From positions 63,553,471 through 63,617,470 of the forward strand of contig CM031878.1 in assembly GCA_018697195.1 (NCBI GenBank): 64,000 nucleotides of DNA. The letters are read 5' to 3'. The position numbers were made by a program, and so were the translations under genes. Each line of letters starts with the position of its first letter. The stretch's first letter is position 1. Of the stretch, positions 25,156 through 37,620 are shown in pieces. Source of the stretch: Certhia americana (lineage: Eukaryota > Chordata > Aves > Passeriformes > Certhiidae). Under the pieces are notes generated by a model, which saw only the letters and a program-made list of their open reading frames with translations, did not search any database and was not told the origin of the DNA.

Positions 25156-25399
25156 AGGGTAAATGAAGTTTCGGTAATTTTTTTTTTTTTATAAATTGCA
25201 CTTATGTATCCTCTATTTTTCCTTGATCCCAGTGCAAAGTAGGTAAAATAAATAGTGTTCATTACAGGCCATATGTCAGAAGTGTTTAGCATTGCCAATT
25301 TGAGTCATAATTTTAGAGGAACTTTTTTGAGACTTAGGTATCTAAATAGTTGGCCTGATCTCAGGTTTATAAAAAAAAAATGTTTTGATGTTTTTCAAG

Positions 25400-25985
25400 G
25401 ATTTCCAAGAAGCCCGAGAATGCAAAAGTCTTTTTTCCCCAGCCAGAGATTGAAGAAATGGTCGAGAGCTGTCTCTTCTGTTTTTTCAAGGTTGTTTATT
25501 CTTTCTTATCTATACATTCTTTTCCTGCCCAGAGGTCTGTGCAGCAGGTCAGTTTCAGGCACAATCCCCCACCCTCAGGGCAGTGTTTAGTTTTATATTA
25601 AAACCCACTTAACAGTATTTACAAAAACTTAACAATACCTATTATCCATGTTAGAAAGTCAGTCTCTACTCTAAGCCAACCAGAAAGTGCCACCCTCATG
25701 GCAGAAGATGGAGCAGATGAAGAAGAAGGAAGAAGTCTGAAAGCCATGCAGTTCCTCCTTTTTGTCTTCTCTCCTTACCATTCTAAAAACCCCAGAAATC
25801 TAAAATTCTCACCCTGTGATAAACTACATATTATGCTACTATCTAATACACATTCTTGAAAGTTCTTGCTTCATCCCAGAGCCTAAAATGCCCTTTTCCA
25901 TGAACAAAGGTTAAAAGCAGTGTTTGTCAGAGATTTTTCATCCCTTAAAACATGCAAAGAAGTATTTCTACGAATTTCTGACTCC
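25400..25985. mobile_element. Songbird-type endogenous retrovirus LTR fragment
   Basis: The stretch with GAGAGCTGTCTCTTCTGTTT, AAGGTTGTTTATTCTTTCTTATCTAT, CTGCCCAGAGGTCTGTGCAGCAG, CAGTATTTACAAAAACTTAACAATACCTAT and CTAAGCCAACCAGAAAGTGCCA matches, block by block, a multi-copy LTR that I recall from songbird genomes. The order of blocks is kept and divergence is moderate. Both ends are approximate and I could not find a target duplication. The orientation is probably minus (the T-rich TTTATT blocks suggest a reversed poly(A) signal) but I leave it open. No internal retroviral genes adjoin it. Confidence 0.6.
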
Positions 25986-28324
25986 GACAGCCTGGTCATT
26001 TCTAAAATGCTTTGCACATGAAACACAGAGTACTTCTGAAAATGGGATGTGTATTGTGGATTGTAAACATCCTGAAAGCTTGTAAGTAAGTTCTTTTGAA
26101 TTGTATGTTGTATTTTTTCCAGTTTTTTGTGTTATTTGTATGTTTTAAGCACAAATACAATATTATCATCAACTTGAGCCCTGTTTCTTATCTGCCATAA
26201 TCAAGGACTTAGGTTGTGTTGTATTGTTAGGTGTTCCTTCATTTCAACACAAAATGCTTCTCTTATCTTAGAAACACATGGAAGAGTCATTGTAGCATTG
26301 ATGTGGATGGAAACTGTCTTGAAAGTATAAGGTTTCTTTTAGGAAGAAAAGAAGTCTTAAAACTAGATTTTAAATATCTATCTTTCAAGAGTAAGGGTCT
26401 CTAGACAGATAATACTTTAATCAGATGTAAAGATTTAGATGGAGGGACCAGTAATAGAGGGAGCTGGAATACAGCCAAGTTCTTTGTCTTTTGCTCAAGG
26501 CCACCTCCACAGAGGTGGTGGTAGCAGGGCTCGTACCCTCTCCTGGTGTGGAGGTACCCCACTGCTTTAACAACAGGACTTCCTGTAGGTCTTCTGTCAT
26601 GAATTGTTCAGCATATCCCTGAACTGTTATCAAACTGATGGGATTTTTTTTTTTTGTGAGCCTGTAGATGTGTATTTTGTCAGCACACATCTTAGGTGCA
26701 AAAATTTAAAAGAAAAATAATTCAAAACCCCCACATTTTTTGTGAGCCACTAATGATCATGACCTGTGGCACTGCCATATGAAACTCCTTCTCCCCCAAG
26801 CAAGTGCACACAATTTCTATAGTTGGACCTGATTAACATTTGTCTTTACAAGCACCACCACTTTTCTTCAGATGGCCCACGTGTCACTGCCTAGGCTTGG
26901 GCTGAAAAGCAGAGCTAATGAAGGAGTTTTCCAGTCCTTGGTGCATCTGGGGCACTTGTTCTCCCTACTGTGCTGTGTAGTGCACTGGCTGCTTGTTGGC
27001 AACTTTGTATTTCGCACTGCCAGGAATTGAAATGACTGAACAGACAGGAGAAGAGTTTTATTTGCAGTAGCCTGTGTATCCCTGAACTCTGATTTGGCAT
27101 AAAACATCTGTTTCATGATCTGTTTCAAGGCCAGTTCCCTTCTGCCAATGAAGGTTATGACTTCAGGCAAGCTGTGCCTTTTCTGGCAGGGGGGAGATTT
27201 GCGTGAAGACTTGGTTTAGTCAAAATCAAAGCATTCTGCCACAGAAATGCTTATTTCAATTATTCTGAAAAAGCAGACAAATCGTAAATGTACTAGCATG
27301 CTAACCTGTGAGTAAAGGAGGCCTTTAACTGTTGTTGTGGGGGTTTTTATCAGAAGTTGATGTAAACAATATCTATGTATGTGTGGCTAGGAATAAGCTT
27401 TTATTATTGTTCTGCTGATAAGAGAAGTGACAGATCTCCATGTACTCACTTAATGAGCAGAGTCAGGAAGTAAATATATCACTTTCATCTACTGTTTTTG
27501 CATATTTTCAGTTGCAAAGTTAATTGCAATATTGATGCAGTTTCTGTTAAATCTTATGAAATAGGTCCTATATGAGGAAATATTCGGAGATAAATTTATG
27601 AATTAAATGTTGTCTTGTATTTATAGGGACCTGATTTCAGGGGGTTTTCTCTCCTGCAAAAAGGTCAGCTTTTCAAAGACTGATACAGATTTCTTTGTGG
27701 AAGTGTCACCTTGATCCACAGTTACATGTCTACAAAAAGAATCCATGTTATTTCTTGGAGTAACATAGGTTCAACCTCTGTTAGAATAAGTAGCCTGTTG
27801 CTGCCTGTATACTTCACTCCCATTGATGCACAACCTTTGCAACATATGGCTGGCTTTCCTCCTCAAAAAAAATCCTTTTTGTAGCTTTAAAGAAACAGTA
27901 ATTGAATATTTGCATATCTCCAAGGAGCCATGTGGGTTAAACACAGCATTTATCTTCTACTGTTCTTAGGCTGCTTTTGGTTTAGGACTAAGCTATTGCT
28001 TTTATGAGTGCCTTTTTCTATAAAGTCAAAACCTCACAGCAGTGCACAGAAAGCCAGTGCTATGAAGGAGCTAAGTAGAGTCTTTAATAGAGAGAGCTAG
28101 GTTGTAAGTGTTTTTGTTCCTATGGAGCAGATAGATATGGTTCCATCTGTTCCATATTCATAACAAAGCAGCTTACTTGCAGGAGGACTGACTTCCCGGG
28201 ACTAGCATGGTAATGATCTTTTCACCACAGATTGAAAGGATCTGAAAATGGTCACTTTAGCTCAGCAGAAAGAAGCTAGCACTGATAGCACTTCAGACCT
28301 GCAATTTTTCTCTAGCTCTGTTTC
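25986..28324 (+). other. EFNA5: EFNA5 intron 2, between LTR and CR1
   Basis: No gene or recognised repeat. It is mostly AT-rich unique sequence, with a somewhat more GC-balanced block around 26430-27200 that shows no coding or repeat signature that I can name. Confidence 0.6.
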
Positions 28325-29228
28325 AAGGGCTCTGATGGACAGCTGGAGACCAGGGACAAGGAACACTCCTTGGGGCTCAGTGTTGGGACTGTGGCTGTTT
28401 AACATCTTTGCCAGTGATGTGGGCGGTGGGATCAGAGCACCCTCAGCAAGTTTCCAGATGACACCTACAGATGATGGTCTTGAGAGAAAGGATGCCATCC
28501 AGAGGCACTTTGACAGGCCTAAAGTGGGCCTGTGCCAACATCACGGGGTTTAACAAGGCACTTGTGTCGAGACAATCCCAAGCACAAATACAGGCATGAA
28601 TTTGAGAGCATCCCTAAGAAGGACTTGGATGAGTTGGTTGATGAGAAATTCAATATTACCCAGCAATGTATGCTTGCAGCCCAGAAAGCCAATTGTTTCC
28701 TGGATTCACCACAAGAAGCATGGCCAGCAGCTTTAGGAAGGTGATTCTCCTTCTCTTCGCCATGCTGATAAGAGTGGAGTATTGTACCCAGCTCTGGGGC
28801 CTGCAACATGAGAAGGATGTGTTGGAGTAATTGCAGAAGAGGCCATAAGGATGATTAAGGGGGTTGGAGCACCTCACCTTGAGAGAGATCTGGGGCTATT
28901 CAGCCTGGAGAAGGTGAGAGGGACTTTTTACAAGTGCATACAGTGATAGCACAAGGGGGGGGAACTGTTTTAAATTAAGAGAGTAAGTTTACATTATATG
29001 TTAAGAGATAACTCTTTACTCAGTGAGAGTGGTGAGGCACTGGAGAAGGTTTTCCAGAGAATTTGTGGATGCCCCATTGCTGGAGGTGACCAAGGTCAGG
29101 CTGGATGGGGCTTTGAGCAGCCTGGTCAAGTAAAAGATATCGCTGCCCATGGAGGGATGGTGGTGAGAGTGGAACTCGTTTATCTTTGAAGGGCCTTTCC
29201 AGCCTAAAGCATTCTATGATTTTATGAA
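28325..29228 (+). mobile_element. CR1 LINE 3' portion with reverse-transcriptase remnant
   Basis: A ~900 base 5'-truncated CR1 in the same orientation as EFNA5. Near its start, a patch reads TPWGSVLGLWLFNIFASDVG, matching the CR1 reverse-transcriptase block GVPQGSVLGPVLFNIFINDL, and the catalytic FADD region that should follow is degraded to FQMT. The C-terminal ORF2 and 3' UTR blocks follow in CR1 order: GAGTATTGTACCCAGCTCTG, TCAGCCTGGAGAAGG, CAGTGAGAGTGGTGAGGCAC, TGCCCATGGAGGG and GGGCCTTTCCAGCCT. It ends at the typical terminus ATTCTATGATTTTATGA (29211-29227). Frameshifts and stops make it inactive. The start coordinate is approximate. Confidence 0.9.
28340..28480 (+). pseudogene. Decayed CR1 ORF2 reverse-transcriptase segment
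   Basis: The frame through 28248-28553 carries the best-preserved piece of the CR1 polymerase (residues around WGSVLGLWLFNIFASDVGGG and LSKFADDT-like APSASFQMT). The YXDD/FADD aspartates are lost and the reading frame is not continuous with the ORF2 C-terminal region at 28532 onward, which is in another frame. No function is expected. Confidence 0.7.
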
Positions 29229-31161
29229 GATGCATGTCTTTTTTGAATAAAACAAAACAAAAACATAAGCCCTCCTCCCTTTGGCGTTCATTGTCCCCCA
29301 CTCCAACCCTATCAGTCAGTTCTACTTCTGAGGAGTTCAGGATGTTTTCTCAAAAAAACATGTTACAAATTAATTTTTCTTAATTTGACTAGTATTAAAG
29401 GCAGAAGTGAGGAATTATGTACTGCCAGTTTGAGTTCTGTTTCCTGAATTTTTCTCATGATCTCTTCTTTCTCAGCAAGAATATTCTGTGAATAAGAAAT
29501 CTGAAGTCCACAAAATATGTGTGAAAGTTCCTTGCTGGGTTTCATAATTAGGATGCTCCAGTGCCAGCTTTGATTGCCCACCTCATGGGCTTTCAGGGAA
29601 AAAAAAAAATCCATTTTGATCCAAGAAAAAATATTCTTGTCTCTACAGGATATTTGACAAGGGCAAAAGAGAAAAATGCAGTAGTGCACTTTTACTTGGC
29701 TAAAGAGTAAGTTTTTCAGTGACCCCTAAGAGGTGAACTGGAAGTTTATAGATATAAACTTAAAAATTAACTAGCAACACAGAACAAGAAAAATTCTTCT
29801 GTGTCACTGGTTCTGGATATGCAGTCTCTGGAAGAAGCCTTGCAGTACCCAGGTTTATGATTGTCCTGGCTGGATGTCATGCTGGGTTGTGCTGGAGTCC
29901 ACACCTCTCTGTGCTCTATGCTCTGCGCTCTGCTCAGGATGCCTGGTGCCTGAGGCAGCTGTCAGAACGGGATGGGCAAGCAGCAGGCATAACTGGCCTG
30001 CTTTGGCTGGTACTGCAGCATCTGTGTAGACATACTCAGGGGTGTGTTTGGCCTTCAAGCCAACAATACCATATTGTATAATGCATAGACACGTATGAAA
30101 GCATCTGCTACCCTTGCTGCTGAAGACTGCAGATCAGATGGTACACACCCCAAAGTGAGAGATGTGGAGCTTTTTGTTAGTTTGGTTGATGGTTTCTGAG
30201 TTCTGAAAGTTTTGGTGCAGCAACTCAGGGAGAAAATCCATGGGCTTCAATGACTTTTTTCCTAGCTAAGGTAAATGACTGTATTCAGATTTTGAAGAAA
30301 CTCATGGCATGGAACCCTCTTTTAAACATCAGAGGAAAGAAGCACCTGGTACACACTGTGATGAAACCCTTCCAAGCTACCAGAACTATGTCCAGTGCAA
30401 ATGTTTGTTGATGCAGATGCAGATTTGAGACACAAATATAAGTGGATCTTCACCATCACACGAAGTGTGATAGGGACTGGCAGGGCTACTCTAGCGGGAT
30501 GAGGCTTGAGTTCTCTACTCTCTGAGGAGTGGAGATACCACACACGGTAGATTAGAGGCACTTAAATTGACCAATGATGAACACTTGTGTGGTTGAGAGA
30601 AGTTAATTTGGCAGAATTTTTGTCCATCTCTTTTGAGGTTAGTAAGTGTTAGTAAGGTTTTCTGGTAAGTTGTTTGTGTTGTCACAATATTGTTTTCAAT
30701 ATATATGGTCTTATGTATGAAAAACACCAGTAGGAGCTGCTCACAGCATGGTTATACTGGTTCCTTAACTTATTAACATGTAGAAGTAGAGAAATAAGCT
30801 TTCTCTGTGCAGTGGTGTTTGCTTAGATCAGAAAATAGCAGAGAGAAAATAGAGATAAAAATTTGCCAATCTGCTTAGTCAGGTCGTTAAGTGTGAAACA
30901 GGGCCTTTTCTGGTAAAGAGCTAGAATTCTCTCTTCACTTCTGAGAACAGTTATTAGAGCATTCAGGAGGAGAAAAGTTCAAAAGGTACCCGTGTGTTTC
31001 AAGTCTGATGCAGTATTCATTGCTTTTAAAATTTTTTCCAAACCACCAGGGCTTTTAAGTCCCAGTTATGGAAAAGTGTATGCATATATGTCTAATTCTG
31101 AGTTCATCTGGGAATGATCACTGGGAATAGGGCTAAACATCCTGTGGTATATGTTATTCTT

Positions 31162-31190
31162 AAAAAAAAAATTAAAAAAAAAAAAAAAAA
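31162..31190 (+). repeat. Interrupted poly(A) tract
   Basis: Ten A, TT, then seventeen A. There is no recognised retroposed sequence upstream, so it is labelled simple repeat rather than a retrocopy tail. Confidence 0.85.
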
Positions 31191-34100
31191 GAAGTCTTAG
31201 AAGGAAATAATTTGTGGCAGAAAAAATGGAAAAGTTAGCTCTCCCATGGGTGTCTTAGACTTTCCCACAGTCACAGTTAGACTATAATTCTTTTCTGGCA
31301 TAGATGGGACATGTCAAATTCCTGACAAGTTCTCCTTGATGAGCCTATGGTTATTCTCACATAGGTTGGCTTTTTTAAATATGGATTACATGAGTAAGAT
31401 CTATGGCATTGAATACAGACTAGATTAGTGAAACACAGAAGCAAGGATGTAGAAGTTTAAATAAAAGTGTTATTACCTCACACACTGGACAAATTTTGAC
31501 TAAAGAGAAAACTTCAGCTTGATGTGCTCCTGAAGTTTCATGGTAAAGGTCACAAACTGGAGGGGTATATCCATTCTAAGGACTGGATATAAATTTCTGA
31601 CTTGTATGATGGAATGAATCAGTAGCCATGCCCTCTGCAGGACTTGAACAAATTGGGAGTTCACTTGATAAAGCTGTACTGTTATTAATACAGTGCTGGA
31701 ATCTGTTGTGTTTGTACTCAGTCATGGCCTAGGACTGTAGTAGGCATAATGAAGTGAAAGGTCTCTGCCCTGAGAATCCTGATGTGTCAAAATAAGAACT
31801 TCAGTTACAGTGGACTATCATGTGTTTTCCAAACTTTAGCTTTCCTAATTAATATCTGGTTTCCATCCTGCAAAATTTTGGGTTTATCTGTGTAAAGGCA
31901 ATGCCAAGGTGGTATTAGAACTTTTCCAAGAGATGAACCTTCTGAAATCTTTTGAGCAAAGGTATTATCTGTAAGCAGCACATTTCCAAACTCCTGTTCC
32001 TCATGTGCACTCAAATGTTCAAAACTGCATTATTCTCACTTTTTAAAATTTAAATTTAACACCCCTCCCCCAACTCTTGTTTTGTGCTTTTCCCCCTAAA
32101 TTTCCCCTGAAATTTCTTGAAGATCTTTTTTTGTCTTTACATCTTCTCCCTTCTCCACAAGACACAAGCATACAAAATTGTCTTGCATAAATGAATAGCA
32201 AAAGTAAAATTTCGTGTCTATGTTGGTGTTCACAACCCTGGAAAATTACATGTAAGATTACTTTTTTTTTGTTTTCATAAACAGACAGAATTTACAAGTA
32301 TAGTATTCAAAGCTAGAACACTTTCTACATATTTTGAAGATAGTTGCAAGTGCATGAAAATGGATTAGATTAGAATCCTTCCCTCTCTTTTAATTATAGT
32401 GTCAGCAGTGGTAAAGCTAGTAATGGATAATATGAAGTCCATTAAAGTACAAGAGTTTAGTAACATGATACAATACCCACAAATGTGTGGGAGAACATGT
32501 TGCTTTCAAGATCAAAAAGATCTTTACTAATAAGACTATAATGTCTCTTCAAAGGATTTACTTATGTCTGGTTCTTAGAGATGGAAATTAGCAAACTGGA
32601 TAGCCTGCTTGAAGAAAGCCATTTTATTCTAGTGATACCAAGGGGAAATCAAAGTACAAAAGAGCTTATGGAAAGTCAGAGGATATATTTTTCTCTAAGT
32701 GCTTTATTTGATAGTATTAACTTATTTTATTAGTAATTTGTTCTAGTACAGTCTTAATGTAGTACAATAACTGTTTGGTTTTGTTAATGCCATTGAAATC
32801 AGTAATGGGATCTGAGGGATCCCATTCTAGTTAATAAGTGTTGGTTTGTTGCAATAGAAAATATGACATCAGTCATTTATATGGGGCTAGGGCAGGAATG
32901 TTAGCACTTACTTTAAGGCATGTAATAAATACAGTTTGCATTTGTGAAAGAGGAATCTTCTTATATCAGAGAAACACCTGCAAATATTTCATGTGGAAGC
33001 AACTATATGGTCTATTTTTCATTCCTACCTCCTTATATTTCACAGGAACTTACATGCAACTAAACATTTATTCCAAGTAAGATATGCTTTTCATTTGTTT
33101 CCAGCAGAGCTTTGTTTGCTTTTAATGAGAAGAATCACCACAGAAGCAAAACTGATTCTCTGAGAAGCCCAAGCTGCAGTTAGATGACAGCTTCGTTCTA
33201 AACATAAATGTTCTTGCTTTTATGACAAGTTCTTTGCAAAAAACTTTAAGCTTTGTTTACTTATTGGTTCAAGGCTCAGTTCAGAGGAACAGTACAGGCA
33301 GAGTTGGATTTTCCAGCATCTGAAACATCTGTTTTGTCAGACTCTTGTAGGTATAAAGGGTACACGCTACAACATGCTCTGAGGTTTTGCTGAATTCAAC
33401 TGGACTCAGTGACTTAGGAGCACAAATGATAAAAGTATGACTATAAAAAGCCTTTGGACTGAATTCAAAGTGTTGCCTCATATGAACCCTCAGCTGCTGT
33501 TCACCTCTGGTGGTGTCCAGCACTGAAGAACTGTGCTTTAGGTTGCTTTGATATTCTACACTAAAAATGTCTGACTCCAGTACACCAGCCAGGCCAGCAA
33601 CAGACAAGGCTTGTCATTTAATTCGTGTTAGAGCAGAAAAGGGACCCTCCTGAGAGAGACAGAGGGCTAGACCATACTAAGAGGAAATACTAAACAAGTG
33701 GCTTAATAAAACTGGAGGTCCATGGTTTATGTCTCCTAACACACATGGATGGATTTTTTTTTTTTAAATGACTTTGATATGAAACATATTTCAGTCTCTA
33801 CAGCCTTCAACCAGATATATAATCTACAGTGGATTAGAAAATCCAAGGAAAATTATATTCTTCCTGGCCAAGCTGTTGTGGGACATTTAATTCAGCATTA
33901 AGTGCAGAAACAGTAACTCTGTATTGCTTTCTTCCAAGAACTCTTACTAAAATAGCATTTGTCTGGTAACTCATTTCCATTACTAGTTTATTTTTAGTAG
34001 ATCTGAAAAATATAGTCACTTGTGAGATAGGCCATAATAATCCAGTGTGTTTACACAATGCAATGCCAGTGCAAATTATCTATAAGACATTAGGAAATAA

Positions 34101-34465
34101 ACATAGCACTTCACAATCTGTTTGTTGTGGACATGGCTTTTATCAAGTCTTTTCCTCCATGCTGTGTACTTTGTCATTTATATTCTGAATGAAATACAGA
34201 GTATACATCTGTGTATGTGTGTAGGTATGTTTCTATATAAATAACAGAGATCAGTGCAGAAATGAAATACAGATTTAGCATGCAAGCGTAGTGCAAAATA
34301 TGCATTTGTATTAGGTGTCTGATTAATAGTGTGGGGTTTAAAATATGCAATTGAAAATGCTGGTATCCACACTACTTTTGCTTGTATTAAGCCATGAGCA
34401 GTATCAGCTGTCACCTTTCATGTTTGTTTGTTCACTTATTTATTTATTTAATTTCCATTTTAAGG

Positions 34466-34650
34466 TGGTTGTTGTTGTTGTTGTCATCGTCGTCGTTGTT
34501 GTTGTTGCTGTTTGGATTTTTTCCCTGTTTTTTTTGTTTTGGTTTGGTTTGGGGTTTTTTTTGTTTGTTTGTTTTTGGGGTTTTTTTTGGGTTTTTTGGG
34601 GTTTTTTTGGTTTTTTTTGGTTTTTTGTTTTTTGGGGGTTTTTTTTGTTT
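34466..34650 (+). repeat. G/T-rich simple repeat with G-run/T-run alternation
   Basis: Starts as (GTT)n with GTC interruptions, then becomes long T runs separated by GG, GGG, GGGG and GGGGG. There is hardly an A or C in ~150 bases. The frames open across it are poly-Phe/Gly/Trp and are not real proteins. It could form G-quadruplexes with long T loops in single-stranded form. Confidence 0.9.
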
Positions 34651-37587
34651 ATGATTGTTGTTGGAAGTCCTGGGTCAAGGGGTTTTTCAGTTTAGATCAT
34701 CTCTCTGTTGACTTGAGATTTTTGAATCTCTAAGTTGCTCGGCAATTTTTTTTGTGTTCTCATCTTGGTTATTGCCAAATACAGAGATGATAGAATTGGA
34801 TGGAACAAAGCTACCAGTAAGTTTAGTCATGATTTATTGAGGACTTGTGCTTAATTATTAGGTCTGAAGAATGGCTAAGTCATAGTTATTCAATATTTTA
34901 ATTTTCTCAGAATGGAGTCAAGTGTGTCCTACTAGAACAAAGCTTTTGTGAATGAGTTGGAATGAAAGAGCAGGCATGCAAAGACTTTTAATTTAAACTC
35001 AAGTTTAAATTTTTTATTGGTGAAAAAAGTGGTTTCTGTAGGAAAAGTATTTATCTATTTTAAATTTTGTTATATTATGTACAGGAGAAACTTATCTATA
35101 AATCCTTTCAAGTAACTGATTTTTTTGAATTAAAAAAAAAAGGTTTATTGTCCTTAGATATGGGTCTTACTTCATGTGTGCACACAGAGGAGTGCTTTAT
35201 TGATTGATTTAATTCTAGCTGACTTTTTCAATTGTACCATTTATGCAAATTCGTAACTTTTTTTCAATCTAAACTGTGAGAAGAATTTTAATAACTAATT
35301 CTGCATTTACCTGGCTAATTTGCATACATTTGTGTTGTATGGTAAATCACATGAGAATCTACAGGGGAAAGGCTGAGCTCCTCTAACAACTAATAGGCTA
35401 TTTTTTATTTCTGACGTTCACAAATTGAGAAATACTGCCTGTGGCAAACATAATGGAAAACTGCATTTTTAATGCTCTCACACATACTCATTTCTGTACA
35501 AAGAAAGAAGCAGATGACTCTTCTTTAAAATATAACTTTATAAAGCTCTGTAGCTGACACAGGATGTTGGATGTTAAAATACTTCGGGTTGGTGGTGGAG
35601 TTAGGATTTGCAGGTTGTATAAGGTTACCTGGGTATTGGATTTGACTAATGGGAGTGCTATTGTGCCTGAAATGGCTAGAGGCAAATCACAGCTATAAAT
35701 ATTTTCTCCTGAAGAGATTATCTGTAAATTACAGGTCTAAGAGAGTGCAAGGACTGTGTAAATGTGGATTTCTGATCGATGACACCCAACATCCTGTGTA
35801 CTGGGTTGCTGCAGGTTCTCTCTTTGTGGTATTTCTCCAGGTGCTTAGAGAAGTTATATGTGCAACCCTTTTGACAGGGCAGTGTTAGTTATTTACTCAA
35901 GCTGTATGCATGTGGTATCTCAATTTATAGTGCTGGAAAGTTAAGAATTAATCCCCTGTTGGCTTTCCAGTCTGAAACAATACCTCTGTTCAATGGTTGC
36001 AGATGGGAAGCACTTATCAGTGCCAGAGTACATGTAACAGAGGTAGTAGTACATCTGCAATGAACTGAGGTGAGATCTTGGCATGATATCTCAGTTCTTG
36101 CTTAGAAGGAGACCCTGTTTGCTGGATTTCCTGCAAAAAATTTTCTTCTGGATTTTCTTCTGGACAGCAGAAGAAAACATTGATCACACCTTTCAAAAAT
36201 ACAATAAGAACATTGCCTTTTCTCTTAACGTTTTACAAACAGTGCTTTATTATCCCTTCAGAGAACACTCCCAAGTGCAATAGAAATACTCCAAGGTAAT
36301 AGAAGTCGAAATACAAAATAGTAGGAGAATTGCCATCTACAGATGCAGAGGCATGGTGAGGGTGTTGTGTTTCTGCATAGGGAAAGGATGCTCTTTACCA
36401 GTGTCCTGCCATTCTAAACAAAGGTGTTGTTGGCGTGCCTTAGATAAATGGAGGACTATTTCCAACTGATCCAGTTTCGCTTTGTAATAAGGCCCACAGT
36501 GGCTTGTGCCATGAACGTTAAATGTTTTTGTAGTGCTAAAGGAGGATTTGAACTGCACTTGTGAATCCTTTTTTTCTCTGTATCCAGACTTGCATTTTAG
36601 GGAAAAGTGCAATCCTGTAATTAGAAAGTTAAGAATGAATGAGGAAGTAAGCAGAGGTAACAACTGATTACATGCAAATATCAATAGGATTGGGACTCTA
36701 ATTGTGGCATCCTCATAACCTGCTCTAGGTTAGAAACTTAGCTTCAGGTATTTGCCAGCCAAACTGTTGTCTCTCTTAGGAAAGAAAATAATTACGGCTT
36801 TTGTCACATCAATAGCAGGTCCTGATAGCTGTTACTGTTGAAATTTTAATTTTGAACATTTTTTTACATTTACTTTCTAATTGGCTTATTTTGTATGCTG
36901 ATTGGTACATATCTTGATGACTCCTTTAATGAGTTTTTTTGATTTATTGTAGTAAATTGCATAACTATTTTCTGTATATGTTACTCTTTTGCTCTCTGCA
37001 GCTTTCTGCAGTCATTGAATCACTTTGCTAATTGTTACCAGGATGAGGAAAGACCTAACCTGTTATTTATATCTAATATATTAATAATGTACCATGTGTT
37101 TTCTAGCCAAGAACTACTTAGGAGTGAGATGAGGGAGTTGTTAATTTCTTTTTTTTTTCCTATTTAAATATAGCTAGCAAATACAGAAATATTTATGGTT
37201 TGGCTCCAGATGAGGAGAGAATAATTTTCATCACTCTCCTTTCCTTACAGGGTAAAAAAATGGTAACCAGAATTGGTTCAGAGACAAGAAATTTTCCTAT
37301 TTAATTTGTCTTTATAGGCTGTTTTCAGGTCCAGCTTGGACTTAGTCCTGAGTGCAGAAATTCTTTGTATGTTTTTTTTCCTAGTTCAACTAATGTAGAT
37401 GAAATTCTCATCTGAAGAATACAGCGGTCATTTCTTAAATTTCTTCTCAGTTGTGGAATTTTCCTATATAAAAAAAAAATAATGAGGAGACCAAACCAGT
37501 TCTTTTCGCAATCACTGAGATGTTTTCATGTATCCTGTGATTTCAGAGGGATTTTAGTGTTCATTTTCTTCTCACCCCAAATCTTTG

Positions 37588-37620
37588 TGTAACCATGAGG
37601 TTTAAAACTTCATGGTTACA
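37588..37620 (+). repeat. Near-perfect 33 nt palindrome
   Basis: TGTAACCATGAGGTTT is followed by AAAACTTCATGGTTACA, which is its reverse complement apart from one G/A difference. With 16 pairs and essentially no loop this is far longer than chance predicts for 64 kb. Function unknown. Confidence 0.85.

Larger units (their letters stand above)
23451..25399 (+). other. EFNA5: EFNA5 intron 2, between CR1 and LTR
   Basis: AT-rich intron without recognised genes. It contains A/C-rich low-complexity tracts at about 24572-24647 and 25062-25155 and an 11 bp perfect hairpin at 24746-24771 preceded by a run of eight G. Confidence 0.65.

Noticed and set aside
32804..32826. 9 bp hairpin AATGGGATC-TGAGG-GATCCCATT
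   Set aside because: Same chance argument as for other 9 bp stems. No transcript or conservation evidence is visible.
34345..34733. Three overlapping Phe/Gly/Trp/Val-rich frames
   Set aside because: They are translations of the G/T simple repeat and not proteins, despite looking like membrane segments.
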